Origin: Larus michahellis
Lineage: Eukaryota > Chordata > Aves > Charadriiformes > Laridae
Assembly: GCF_964199755.1 (NCBI RefSeq)
Contig: NC_133903.1
Span: 54,876,739-54,940,738 of the forward strand
Length of the DNA: 64,000 bases
Reading direction: 5' to 3'
In this document: positions 48,850 through 60,939 of the stretch, piece by piece
How the letters are laid out: each line of letters starts with the position of its first letter
Position numbering within the stretch: position 1 is the stretch's first letter
Made by a program: the position numbers and the translations under genes
The notes under the pieces: model-generated
The model's input: the letters and a program-made list of their open reading frames with translations, nothing else
Databases searched by the model: none
Told to the model about the DNA's origin: nothing

Positions 48850-51800
48850 AAAATAATAAATCTGTAACAATGCTGGTCTTATTGAAACAGACTGTTTGGG
48901 GGAAAGGAGCGTTGCTATTTACAACTAAGAACATTCAATATGTTTCAGAATAGAGTATGTAAATAAATAGAGCGCACTTACGCTTGTATGCTGAGATAAT
49001 GCTACCGAGTTAATCTTATCTTGAGTTTTCTTTAGAAGTTTTGATTAGGGTGAATGTCACTTTTATCTCTCTTTAAAGCACCTATCTTATTGTGGTGCTC
49101 TATGTAAACAGTGAAGGCAGAGGACCTGATTTCTGCTGTCAGCCTCTCACTGCAGTCTGAGCGCTGCTCTTCACTTCGCTCAAGTATTTTACATGAACAT
49201 CCCAATAAAAAGAAAAAAAATTGACTTTTATGTTAATGAAGCCCCAAGCTCATTTTCCTTTGTGATGTTTCCCTTATTTTTTTTCTCAGTATACACTTTG
49301 CTTTTGAACGGGTTTTTTTTTAACATGAAGAAATTTGCTATAAATTTTAACATACATATAGAGATGAGGATGAATTGTCTGTATACTGGAAATACACTGT
49401 TGGGTGGATTGATAAACTCAAATAATGCAAGAATTTTGTACATGCGTGCCTGGATATGGAACAGCATGCAGAACCTGAAGGTGCAGAGGCAAAATGGAAA
49501 AATGTATATTGCATCTGGATCTAGGAGTAACTCTTGACCTGGCCCAGACAACTGATTGACATAATGAACGGGGGGTATCTGAGCTCAAATACTTGGCAGA
49601 AACAAAACTGCCTTGTCCTGACTTTCTGTGATCCCTCAGTTGGAGTCTTTTCGAAAATCATGAGGATGGAGACCCTGTGTTGAAAGACTGTCTGGTAAGA
49701 TATTGTTGAAAAGAGGCAGGGGGAAAACAGTTTCTGAAGAATTTAGAGCCTTGTTGATCTACTAACCCCATTGAAAAGACCAGCTGAAGCAGAAAGTCCC
49801 AAAAGGGTTAAGTGGAGGCAGGTGTTCAATGGACATGATAAACTATAGCCCTTTCAGCTCTCAAGAAATATCTCATTTCTGCTGTGGGCTGGAGACAGCA
49901 ATGACTCCATGCACCTCTTTATACCTAAATACTTTTTAAGGATTCATTAAGTTTCCCTGATACCTGTTGTAAATACACTCATTAAAAAAAAAAAAAACAA
50001 TAAAAAGGAAAAAGCTTTCTTCTGAGGGGCAAGTGCTTACTGATTAGATGGAGGTGGATATTTTTTTTAATATAAAGACAAGTTTATTTTTTTGATAGCA
50101 GCAGATATTTGTTTATGGCTGGCCCCAAGCGGTTTGGGTCTCAGGCCGCGAGGCAGTGCAGCCCTGCAGCAGTGTATGAAGTGTGGCCCTACATCCATGA
50201 CAAGATGGTCTCCCTTCCAGATGAGCAATATCAGTATACTCATTTACAGTGTGTTTGAATGCATGTCAACAGGAGGGGTTATTTTAGGCTACAGAAAGTT
50301 TATCTTGAAGTAAGCATGATAAAAGAATATCTTTTTTGTTCCCTCTCCCCCCCTCCTTACACCTAGACAAGCCCCGATTCCTGTGCTCTCCTTCCCTTCT
50401 AGAGCAACGTGCGGGATCTGGGCTGCCTCATCCATCTGGGCTGCCTTCAGTCGTTCTCTGCTTATTTTACACACAAGCTGTTTTCCTTTGTCTCCTTGTT
50501 CTCCTTCACCCTGTTCCAGGCATGGCAAACTGAAGGAGTCGAATTCAAGCTCGTGAGGGTTTTCTCCCTTGTTCTTCTCTGCCGTTAACATGTGTCTCCT
50601 AGTTTTACTGGACATCCCGAGAAGGTTGCCAGATGACATGTATGGAAATACTGATGAGGTTAATGGGACATGGGAAGAAATATTAAAAATCCTGATTTAT
50701 ACTGGGACATCTGGCAACTCTTATTTCCAGAATCTCTGGGTGCTGCGTACCCAGAGACACAGCTGTTTTTGGCAGAGCTTGGTTGGACTTCATCTGGCAT
50801 GGTAAATTAGTTTATTTCTGTTGTTTTCCTCTCCCTTTCCTTTTCTCCAGCACTTACAGGATTGGTTGCATTTGGTTTTCCTTTCTTATAGTAGGCCTGG
50901 TAGAAAGTAATAGAACATTTTAAACTTTTAAAAATGGGGGGTTTGTACAGTTTTTGGAAGGACTAACTCATTTTTTTTTTTACTTGTTTTTGTGTAATTT
51001 ATTTAAATGTGAAATATTACTGCACATGTTAGCATGAACAAAAGATTCCAGGAATTTTTCATTTACCAAAATGAATTTTAATTTATCAAAAGCTCCTGAC
51101 ATCTTGAGGCAAGCACGATGCGTTCTTTGTGTTTCAGTCTAACACTGGCTCCCAGCCATGAGGCTGTGAAGGATCGTTTTCACCCGAGGCCTCTTGTAGT
51201 TGGAGGAAATCAATCTTGTGTGATACAAAATGCCTGAGCATTGGAGGCATGTCCATCTTCAGGAACTTCAAACTCATTCCCTTCCTTTCAGGGACTTGGC
51301 TTGAAGGCAAAGGCTGAACTCCCTTCTTGTCCAAGAAAAATGAACAAGCCTTGTAAAGATGCTTTCTCCTCTGACTGGATGACTATTGAGCTGGAAGATT
51401 TTGACTTTTCCCTGGAGTAGGGAAGATGTGGGTGGCCTTCAGCAGAGATGAGGCCGCCGAACAATGCAGCCATTGTTTGAGCTCCTCCAGGAGGTAGCAG
51501 AGTGTTGCTTTAACATGGTGGTTCTGTTTCTGGTGGGCTGGTAATACTGAGGCGTTGCTTTTTGTCGTGTAATTATAACAGTATTAGCTAAAGTTTTCTC
51601 CCTTGCTAATATTAATTAATCAGTAATGTCAATGGGATGCTGTTTGGATTTCTCTCTCTTCATGTGTGAGGGTAGGGGTCTATAAGAAATCGGTGTGGAA
51701 TCAGAAAACATGCATTTTCCCAGGGAATGAACTTGAGGTAGCAGCTTTTGAATGCTCTCTGCATTATGATGAAAAAGGAATAACAACAGCCACAAAAATC

Positions 51801-53250
51801 AAACTGCCGTCTTGAGTCTAAAGCCCACTGCCCTAGCATGACTGAGGCACTGGTTTCTGCAGCTGGTGACACCCAGGGACCCAGTGCGGGGACCTGGCAT
51901 CATAGTCATGTCCTTGTGACTAGATACTCCATTTATAACAGGGGCTGGAGTAAGGTCTGGTCTTTGCACAGTGAATTGGCTCAGGCCTCCTGTAGTTACT
52001 CCCTTTTCTCCCCTTTTTTTTTTATTACAACATGTTTAATTTGGGAAATGATTTAATACAGACTTCTGTTCTCTAGTTGTAATTTCTCTCTGCTGTTATT
52101 TGGAGAACAACTGTTGTGTTCTGTGCTCAGGAGATAGAGACACCTGACTAAAGGCCTCCGTGGTGGGAAACCTTTGGTTTTTTGGGACGATCTGTAGTTT
52201 GTTCTGTTTCCCCACAGCTGCTTTTTGGAAAAACTGTAATTCCTTCAAGTTGGTATTAAAATGAGCAAATAAGAAGTCTGTTTTCTCTTTGCTGGCTTAC
52301 ATGGCATTTTACCTTATAAATCTTCTGTTTGAAGCGTGTGGAATCTGGACCAATATCCATGGTGACACGTTACGCACACATTGCACAGCTGTAAGTCTAT
52401 GAGAGGTGAAATCTGGATGTCACTGAAGTGCATGCAAAACGCCGGTATGCAGCAGGTCTGAGATTTCACACTTCCTCTCCAAAGTTCTGCTGGATGAATT
52501 GCTCGACGCTGGGTTTTGGGAGTGTTGGGGTGGGCTTTTTTGTTTTGTTTGGATTTTGCTTTTCAAATAAGGTAAGACTAAGCAGCTCCTGCTGGAGTCA
52601 TTCAGAATGAGTCATAAAGGGGTAGAGATGGAAAATATTTTTAAATAATTGCAATTTGATTAAGAAAAACATACACACAATTTTGAGGTGATTCAGGGCA
52701 TAATGAATGTGTGGCCCTGCTTTCTCAGATGGAGAGAGCCTGCAGCTTTCTCTGGAGTGTGTATGGCTAAAGATGCTCTGCGCTTCTGCCAAGCGATCAA
52801 CCCCTACATCCCCTTCGCGGTGAATGCCTGGCACATGGTGTTACGTTCAGCTGGGAGGAAAGGAAGATTTGCTTCAGGATTATGCTGCAGGAGGGCTGAA
52901 ATCAGAGCGAAGGGCTTACTGCTGAAGGTGGGATGCTTCCCTCTCCTAGAAGGGTAGCAGGCTGTAGGCATCGGAATTGTGTTATTTGTGTTACTGGCTA
53001 CAATCCTGGTCTCGCAGAGTTATCTGGACTTAGCTTCAGCTCTAGTGCTGTGCTTCCAGACTCTGCCGTGTTACGTTACTGAAGGAAAGCACAGCGTCTG
53101 GCATTGCCACCTGGAGAAGAAAGGTGACAATGACTCAGGCTGTGGCTTTTTGTCATTGTGGCAGATCTTCATCAACCCTAATCTCTGCGACTGGGGGCAA
53201 AAGTAAGAGAACTGAACAATGAAACAGCTGTTATTAAATTTAATTTATTA
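48850..53250. other. Intronic sequence, nothing specific recognised
   Basis: AT-rich. A-run microsatellites at 48842-48853 and 49984-49997. The open frames at 49193-49537 (both strands) and 50289-50639 are not recognisable. Confidence 0.4.
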
Positions 53251-53259
53251 CATGCAGAC

Positions 53260-53500
53260 ATGAGAGGGCAGACTTGATAATGTGCTTCCAATATGTTAAG
53301 GAGCTGCCACAGAAAGGAAGGCAATAGTTGTTCACTGAGGTTAGGACTAGCTATGGTTTAGAACAACAGCCAGGGACATGCAGACCAAACCATTAGTCAG
53401 ATGATGAAATAGCTTCATGGAATTGCTGTTATTCATGGTCTTTAAGGATGTTAAGCCACTTGTGGTACAGTTGATCCTGTTTTGAGCTGAAGGGAGGGAA
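53260..53500 (+). mobile_element. Ancient CR1 ORF2 fragment
   Basis: CCAATATGTTAAGGAGCTGC, GGCAATAGTTGTTCACTGAG and TTAGGACTAGCTATGGTTTA match in order the late ORF2 phrases of CR1 (ttcaaatatgttaaaggctg, gcgatcaattgttctccatg, aggacaagaagtaatgggtt). TCATGGTCTTTAAGGATGTTAA matches the gaggtttttaagaacaggtta block near the ORF2 end. Heavily mutated. Confidence 0.5.
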
Positions 53501-53509
53501 GAGACGATG

Positions 53510-56500
53510 TCTCCAGCACGACCTCAGCTCTGCTTTATGCAGCACGCTTGCGAAGGTCTACAGAATAGGCGTTGCCATACTTAAAATGGTAGAAATAATG
53601 TTGCAGAAAGCATAGGTTTGTTAGATTTCCCTTAGCAAAAAGGTGAGGATCCTCATGTCTTTTCCAGGGATTGTCCTACTCATTTTTGTTGAACCTGCTC
53701 TTGAAGACCATATCTGCAGGGTAACTGATGGCTTTTCATTGCTTTGAGTGAAGTCACTCAACTGCAGACTCATTTCTCTTTGCCTCTTCACTAAAGTGAT
53801 CCTCTGAATTGTTACAGTGGAGGTTGTGTTGCTGTGCCTGCCTACCACAGCTTTTTCCTCTGCTATTTATTTTCCAGAAGAAAACAATGGATATAGCGGA
53901 TAAATGAGCAAGAGCATGAACATCAGCATTGAGTTAAATGAACAGGGAGTGATGTTGCTGTGCTTGTGTCAGATAAGTTAGGCAAAATGTCATGGCACTT
54001 GGCTATATCTTCCTGCCATTGGCAAACGTCCCTGTCATTTGCCCGTCTGCAATGCCGGTTTCATCAATAATAATTCAAAGAACTTGCATGGTGAGACTGC
54101 AGTTTTTAAAGCATGGTACAAATATTAGTTGAAGCTCACAGCTTCCGAATGGTAGGTGAGCCCTGGCCACTTCTCGCAGCAGCAAAAGCGGAGCAATGAC
54201 TTGGCAAAGGCAACAAAAGAAGTTATTGTTAAAAGCAGCACAAGAAACTAGAGGTTCTTGGCTCAAAAGCCAGTGCCCAGACTCCCAGGCACATGACACA
54301 ATTTACCAACACGCAGCCTGGTTTTAGCAGTTTTAATGTCAAGCATATATCATCATTAGTCTCACTCCAGCAGCCTATGTATTTTCCTTTTCTTTATTTT
54401 CTTCCTGAAAGCTGTAAGCAGCTCCAGTAATTCTTGCGAATAAATCTTATTTCATCAAAGTGAGTGCCTCGTCAAAAGCGCTGTTTATCTTTGCGGCTCT
54501 GTCTGGGCTTTAATGCTTGCAGGGAGTCAGGAGGGGCTGCATTGTGCTTCCTGCCCAGATGTACAACTAGCCATCGTGCGGGCACTCGGATGAGGCGCAT
54601 TCCTATCGTTGTTTTGCAGTGATAAGATCTATTAAGCGACGAGGACAGTCCTTGTTTGTGATGTTGATTCATAACTTTCTTCGTTCCCAAGGAGCTCATT
54701 GATTTGATAAATTCTGTCAGGAGCACAGCGCTGTGAAACGAACTAGGGAGCACATGTAATTCAAATGACTTTCAAATAAAAATCAAGCATGTGCTCATAG
54801 CCTCTTCGGTGATTCTCCGAGTACTTTTTCCAATGGACTTTAACTGTGAAGCTTGAAGTGACAGAATGGCGTAATTCTCCCCATGTCTATATAAAGATGC
54901 AAATATGCAAATGATATTAAGTGTCCTGCAGTGTGGCTTTTGCTGATGTTGTGTCAATGGAAAAAAGTCTTACAGTTTTTAAAGGCGGTGTTTTAAAGCA
55001 GTGCTTCAAATGAAAGGAATGACCTTTTTTAAAGCTTTTAACCTAATATTTCTACAAATAGTACTGAAGATGATGGCAGGGTTACTACTTGTACTTTTCT
55101 TCATTTTTTTCAAGTAAAAAAAAAGTGATAAGAAGTATTAAATTTGCGGAATAACTTGGACATGCCTCTTGAAATAAAACAAACAGACTTTTTTCAGATG
55201 GAGAATTTTTCTTTACATTATTCAAATTGAGATTTCAATTTATAACAATGTGATTTTGTTCCAATCACTCGATCAATTTGTTATTACAGATGCTTACATT
55301 TAATTATTAACCACTGCGTATGGTTTGTCTGTAGGTTGTTTGTGTAAATAAGCATAACTAAATCCAGATCTGTTATTAACTACAGATAAGCTCTGTGTAA
55401 CACACACAGCTTTGTACGATCCACTAGTCGCAAAATTTGAATGTGTTACATTCAGCTTGATGGGATTTTCCTTGCTTATAGATTGTTTCTTTTCATTTGT
55501 ACAAAAAAGAAAATGGATAAAGTCTGTTAATGCCCAACATCTATGTTTGGGTTCACTGACTTATGTAGATGGTTTAAAGGGAACATTAAATGTTGAGGGT
55601 TTTTTATCCCAGGAAAGTATCTCTTCATTGTAAAATATGACATGATGGGAAGGAATGCTACTTCCTTTTTTTATAATTTGCACAGTGGTACAGAAATCAT
55701 TGTTCAGTTTTCTTTTGAGGTCAGACTGAAGTACAGCGGTGAGATCTTATTACTGATTGCAAAGAAGTGTTTCCATAAAAATAAAGATATACCCAGATGA
55801 ATTCATGCTTTTGTGCTCACTTTAAAAATAGTGCTGTAATGGAAATATCAAGGTCATGGTTCAGTTAATTAATGTAATTTAGAGGCATATAGAGGACAAA
55901 CTGAAATCCCGTATTACTTGTGTGGTTGTCTTTTGCCACGCAAGGGACATTTAATCAAATGCTAGTTATATACCTACATAATCTTAATACTTTGGGTTCT
56001 GTAAATGTGACTTTTGTTCCTGTGTAGTTTTGAAGTAGTCCATGTTATGATTAAGAAATGAACTCTGAATAAATACTAGACAATGAACGTGTCTGGGTAC
56101 GTTCACTGAAGAGCAAAGAGTGCACGTTGCTCTCAGCAGTTGGTTGCATTGATTTGAACAGAGAAGTGCTTTAGATCCGTCGCAGCAACTGCTTCTGTCC
56201 CTCTCTGTGTGCGCCTTTGTTACTGGAGGCTATAAAATGTAAGTTCCTGTGCTTGCTATGATGATGAGCAGTCCCCGTTGGCATCAAGTCTAGAAACTCA
56301 AGTTAAGGGACAGCATGTGGATTATATGGGTAAACCCCCCCCAATTCTTTGCAATTCTGAGATGTAAAGCAAAAATTACCAAGCTGGAAACAACAGTTTG
56401 TCTAGATTAATTAGCCTGGGTCTTAGGGTGCTGTTACAATATAAAAACCACCAACGAACTGTATGGATGGTGGCTCGAGCTGCTCTCCGATGGTCCCAGC

Positions 56501-56730
56501 AGAAGTGGTGGCATCCAGAAGCAGCTTGCAATAGCACTTTCCATTTTAGCAATCCATCTTGCAGTTAAAATAGAGGACTGCAGGCTCAGTCCTTCTCGCA
56601 GATTTGAAGTTATTAAGTGGTATAAGCAGTCTGCTAAGTGGGGGATGTAGTTAGTAATATTTAAAATCCTTTTCAGTTCTGCTGGTTTTGCTAGCGCTAA
56701 AATGTTGGAGGGTGGGAGGGTAGAGGAGGG
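53510..56730. other. Intronic sequence
   Basis: No exon recognised. The part at 54440-54960 has the look of conserved regulatory DNA and includes the double octamer noted below. Confidence 0.35.
54897..54912 (+). promoter_or_regulatory. Perfect tandem pair of POU octamers
   Basis: ATGCAAATATGCAAAT consists of two abutting copies of the octamer bound by POU-family factors (OCT1, OCT4, BRN). It lies inside a non-repetitive intronic stretch. Confidence 0.5.
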
Positions 56731-56734
56731 GGGA

Positions 56735-56800
56735 ATCACAGTTCCTTTGAAGTTCATGGCAAAACTGTTGATTTCAGCAGAGCTGGAATTAAGCTTCAGG
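56735..56800. repeat. Ancient amniote palindromic repeat fragment
   Basis: CAGTTCCTTTGAAGTTCATG and AAACTGTTGATTTCAGCAGA (56739-56780) correspond to the paired ccattgaagtcaatggcaaaa and ctcccattgacttcaatgg motifs of an old sauropsid interspersed repeat, in inverted relation to each other. Confidence 0.4.
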
Positions 56801-56809
56801 TTTCTCTCT

Positions 56810-59800
56810 AGAAATTTATTTTTCCTTCTATCTGTACTGTTTTTAAATAGTAATGTCATTCAGGTACAGCTATTGTCTTGCACTCAGGGTGATCGCTTTC
56901 TACCCTGATCTTCCCCTGCTTGCAGAGTCAGGAATCCCATGGTCATCAACTCTGCTTGAATTTCTTTAAGATACAGGAGAAGAAAACTTGGAGGAATTGG
57001 AGGATTTGATTTTGTTTTCTTAAATCTTTCTGTTTTTTTTTTTTTAAATTCTCTTTAAAACAAGAGTTAATAATCTTATATGATCCCATGTCTCCCAGTG
57101 CACAGCATGGCCACAGCTGGCAGTTCTGTGTCTTGTAGCACAGATTTCCTTCTGTGAGGACTGGCATAACGTCACCTTTTTCACCATTAGCAGGAAGGTG
57201 ATTACGCAGATGGAATAACTCAAGCTGAGCACCCGGGTGGATTCACCCCGAATTTCCCTGCCACTGAACCCGAGAAGATGCCTCCCCGTGAACGTGCTGG
57301 TTGTGCAGACACAGCACTGTCCCGGACGGAGTCTGATTGAAGCATATAAATGATTTTTCCTGAGTTTGTGAGAGTCTCTTGGGCACAACAATTTCATAAA
57401 TATTTGACCTACCCTGGGAGGGTTTATTGTAGCTTAGACTGTCTTAACTCAGCAGCTCAGGAGACACCAATCCAACAAACTGTTGATACTTTTAATTTAG
57501 CCTTTTCTGAATTTCTATCAGCGGTCTGAACCTAGCCAGAATGGCTGCCTACCTCCTCCCTTGACAGATTATTTAATTGTGGTCAGTTCTGGATAGTTAC
57601 GATTTATGATCTGTTGGTTGTGTTCATGAATGCTTTGGGAATGGTGCTCTTTTCTTGGACTGAGTTTGTCCAGATGTATCAATATTTTGGTTTGGATGAT
57701 ATAAAATAAATGGTCAAGATTAACTGTCTGCGACATTCTCTTTTAACGACAAAGTAGAACCATTTTTCACACTGGGAGATGTCTTTAAAACAAATATTGA
57801 GGTTTGCAAAATGGTTATAGCAGCCCATGCACAAGTGGCTTTCCATTAGCCTTCGCTACATCTTTTTGGCGTCGCTGTTAGACCATGAGAAGACCGTGGG
57901 GAATCCGGTTGTGATGCTCTGCGATAAAGGCTTCAGATTGCATAATGATGACCTAAGTGTGAAAGGATAGGGTGAAATCTTTTCAGCTCTCAGGCAGCTT
58001 AGTGCTGCTCTAATAGGAGATGAGCTGGGAAATAGTTTGGAGAATTCTGTGATGAGAATGGAAAAGCTATAATGTGAATTTTTTTTTTTTTTTTTTGATT
58101 TTGTTATCTCTGATGGAGCGGAGCAGGTCAGATCTCCAAAGGCTGATGTTATCTTGAGCTCCTCACAGCCTGCTGCTTTGTTGCTGCTCTTACTTAGGCT
58201 AATGCCACTCTCTCATGTGCAAGGGGCATCTAAATTGGGAAGTGCCAGGGTGCTTGCATTACAAAACCATGGAGCTGATGCTTGTTAATGGGAATAGAAG
58301 AGCCCATTTCCCCTTAGCACCCATCTCTGCCAGCGGGGTGAGCACCACAGCAGAAATGGGTCGTTCAGAGTCTCCAACTGTTACGGAAAACAAAGATGAA
58401 AACTCATCTGGGTGGTCTCTGACAATGGAAGACATGCTGATTCACACCAGGGGATGCGAAAGCTGATTCCCTGCTAAAGAGCTGTTCTTCAGTGTGTGTT
58501 TGTTGTTTGTGGAACCAGGATAGTTTACTTGATTTCTGTCCGATGCTAGATCACTTAATAGTCCTTGGGTTCGGAAGAAGCCACAGGCCAACAAGGCTGG
58601 ACCAAAGCCCCTGTAACTGAGCTGGCTCTGATGATGGATGGCCAGCAGACCACACTTGGGAAACAGTGTAAGAAACTGCAGGAACTGGATCCTCCCAGGT
58701 TCAGACAGGGAACTTCTGGAACTGGAAGCAGGTTATTAGTTTTGCGATTTGCTGTAAGAAAATCTGGTACGACAAAAATGAATGTAGGATATAGAGATAT
58801 AATAAACCTATTGTAAAAGAGTTAGCGCAGAAGAGGGCAGATGGTTTCGTTTGGGGAACAGTAAGAGCAGTTAGCTTTTTTGATACATTAATTTGGGCAT
58901 TTAAAATGATTCCAACTAGGTAGGAAGGATTTTCTGCATAAGGCATTAACTCCAAAGGCGACATTTGACAGCACTCCTTGAATTTGACGTGGGGGGATAC
59001 TGGAAATGAGGTGATGTGTGAGTTGGCCAGACTGGGCTGTAGGAAGTCCTGGCCCGTGCTATATTTTACAAACGGACAAGTAAATTGGCTACTTTAGGCT
59101 TGACAACAGTTTGATTTTTTCAAAGAAAGAGCTGTTTCCACAAGATTAGGTCTCTGATATTTCTTTTTTTTTTTTTTTTTTGTTTGGCTAAGCTAGAAAA
59201 AGCTTTGAGTATGTAGTACCCATAGACCTGGGTTTTTTTGTAGGAATCCAATCTGATAGTAATAGAACAACAAATGCAGCAAAAGGGATACTTTATTTTC
59301 TTGTGCAAGTATATAATATTTCATGTAACTTTCACGTGCATTTCCAGTAGGATGGAGGTAGTTAAAGACCAAACACTTGTTTTTTCTCTATCTAATAATC
59401 AGCACTGGTAAACCAGCCTAAACTCTTAAACTGTAGGAAAAAAAGTAGTTTTCTGTGAGAAATGTGCATATCTCATTCTGAACTCTCAGACTGGTGTAGC
59501 TACAGCCAATGAATTTGCTTTTAAAGTGGAAATTTACCTTTTTAAAGAATTTTTAAAGAGAAAATCTGGTTAATCTGATTTGTCATTGTGTAAGCCTTCT
59601 GGTGTATCAGCAATGGCCTTGGTGTGTTGTAGTCTTTCAGTGGCAATGCCTTGTCTAAATCAGGGATATTTTATTACTTGTTTTTAAAAGCTGTTGCTTG
59701 AGTTGCTAAAGGTATGGCTATAGCAAGAAGTTGCGTATTTCACTTGAAGCCGATTACTTTAACTTTGAAAATATTTGTGTAAGCTTTCGTTTGGTTTGGT

Positions 59801-60055
59801 AACTCATTATATAGAAGTGACAGTAGTTTAATTAGAAAACACAGTTTGTATTTATGGAAAGTGTTCACATGCTGTCTTTTGTGAAAGCTGAAGAATTCAA
59901 GAAGGAACACAATGTTTCCCACAAACCATACATCTCCGCAATTCCACAGTCTCTCAGCAGCTGGACTAAAAAGGCTTTTAATACGAGTTATGTGTTTAAT
60001 TAGGGAAGGGAGCCTTGGCAGATCTTCTGACTTATAGTTCATTTTAAAGTCTTCC
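56810..60055. other. Intronic sequence
   Basis: No exon recognised. T runs at about 57030-57044, 58080-58096 and 59165-59181. Confidence 0.4.
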
Positions 60056-60059
60056 AAAA

Positions 60060-60110
60060 AACAGAAAGAAAAAAAAAAAGAAAATGAGAAAAAAAAAAAA
60101 GAAAAAAGAA
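60060..60110. repeat. A/G purine tract
   Basis: A roughly 50-bp poly-purine stretch of A runs interrupted by single Gs, a simple low-complexity repeat. Confidence 0.85.
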
Positions 60111-60833
60111 ATCAATCCAGTTTGGTTTAATTGTCATATATAAATTAAGAACTCATTTTTTTCCACTTCACAAAGATATCTTCTCCGGCCCCTCCTGATG
60201 GATTGCACAGGGCAATTACTTCCAAATGAGGAACGCCGGGCTGGAATTCAGCAGTGAGTTCTCATGGGCTCCCCGAAGGCCCCGCGCTGCCCCGGCCCCG
60301 CTGCAGATCCCCCCGTCGCAGCCCTGCGGTTTCCCAGTGCTCCGCAAGCATTTGGCTCCAGGGTTCCTCCCCCAAGACGGTTGCCCAGCCCAGAGAGAAA
60401 CTTCTTCCAAAAGCTCAATCCCTCTTGCGAGTGGACTGTGGGGAAGAAAACGTCTTGCAGGAGATTCCCACCCGTCTCGTCCCTCCTGCCTGTTCACAGC
60501 CAGGCTCTTACAGCTCTGGTTGTGGGGTTCTCCACCGCTCTCTCCTCTTTCCAAACTGTTAAATCATTTTGGATAATAAAAATTTATTCCCTTCATATCA
60601 GTTCTGTGTGGGAGGTGATCAGTACGATCAGTAGAAAATCAAAGTAAGTGGGTTTAAACCACAATAATTGAATGCAAGAGTACAAATTGCCAACCAGTTC
60701 CTTCTATTAGGTTTAAACTCTTGGTAACAAATCTAAAACAAATTGCAAAGAGAAGAGTTGCTTCAAGATGACTGAAATTTCTTTAGTGTCTTCACGAGGA
60801 AATACACAGTGGATTTGAGCGCTGGAATTATTA

Positions 60834-60930
60834 CATAGAATCATAGAATCATAGAATTGTTGAGGTTGGAAGGGACCTTTAAGATCATCGAGTCCAACCT
60901 TTAGCCTACCCTGACAAGAGCATGGCAAGC
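60834..60930 (-). mobile_element. CR1 3'-end fragment with octamer tail
   Basis: CATAGAATCATAGAATCATAGAAT shows three CATAGAAT units, the 3'-terminal microsatellite of avian CR1 in reverse complement. It is followed by TTGAGGTTGGAAGGGACC and ATCGAGTCCAACC. Only about 100 bp of 3' UTR are present, an extreme 5' truncation. Confidence 0.9.
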
Positions 60931-60939
60931 TGGACTTAA

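Noticed and set aside
49500..49560. Possible CR1 ORF2 piece (GGATCTAGGAGTAACTCTTG)
   Set aside because: One short phrase resembles CR1 but neighbouring blocks do not follow the expected order.
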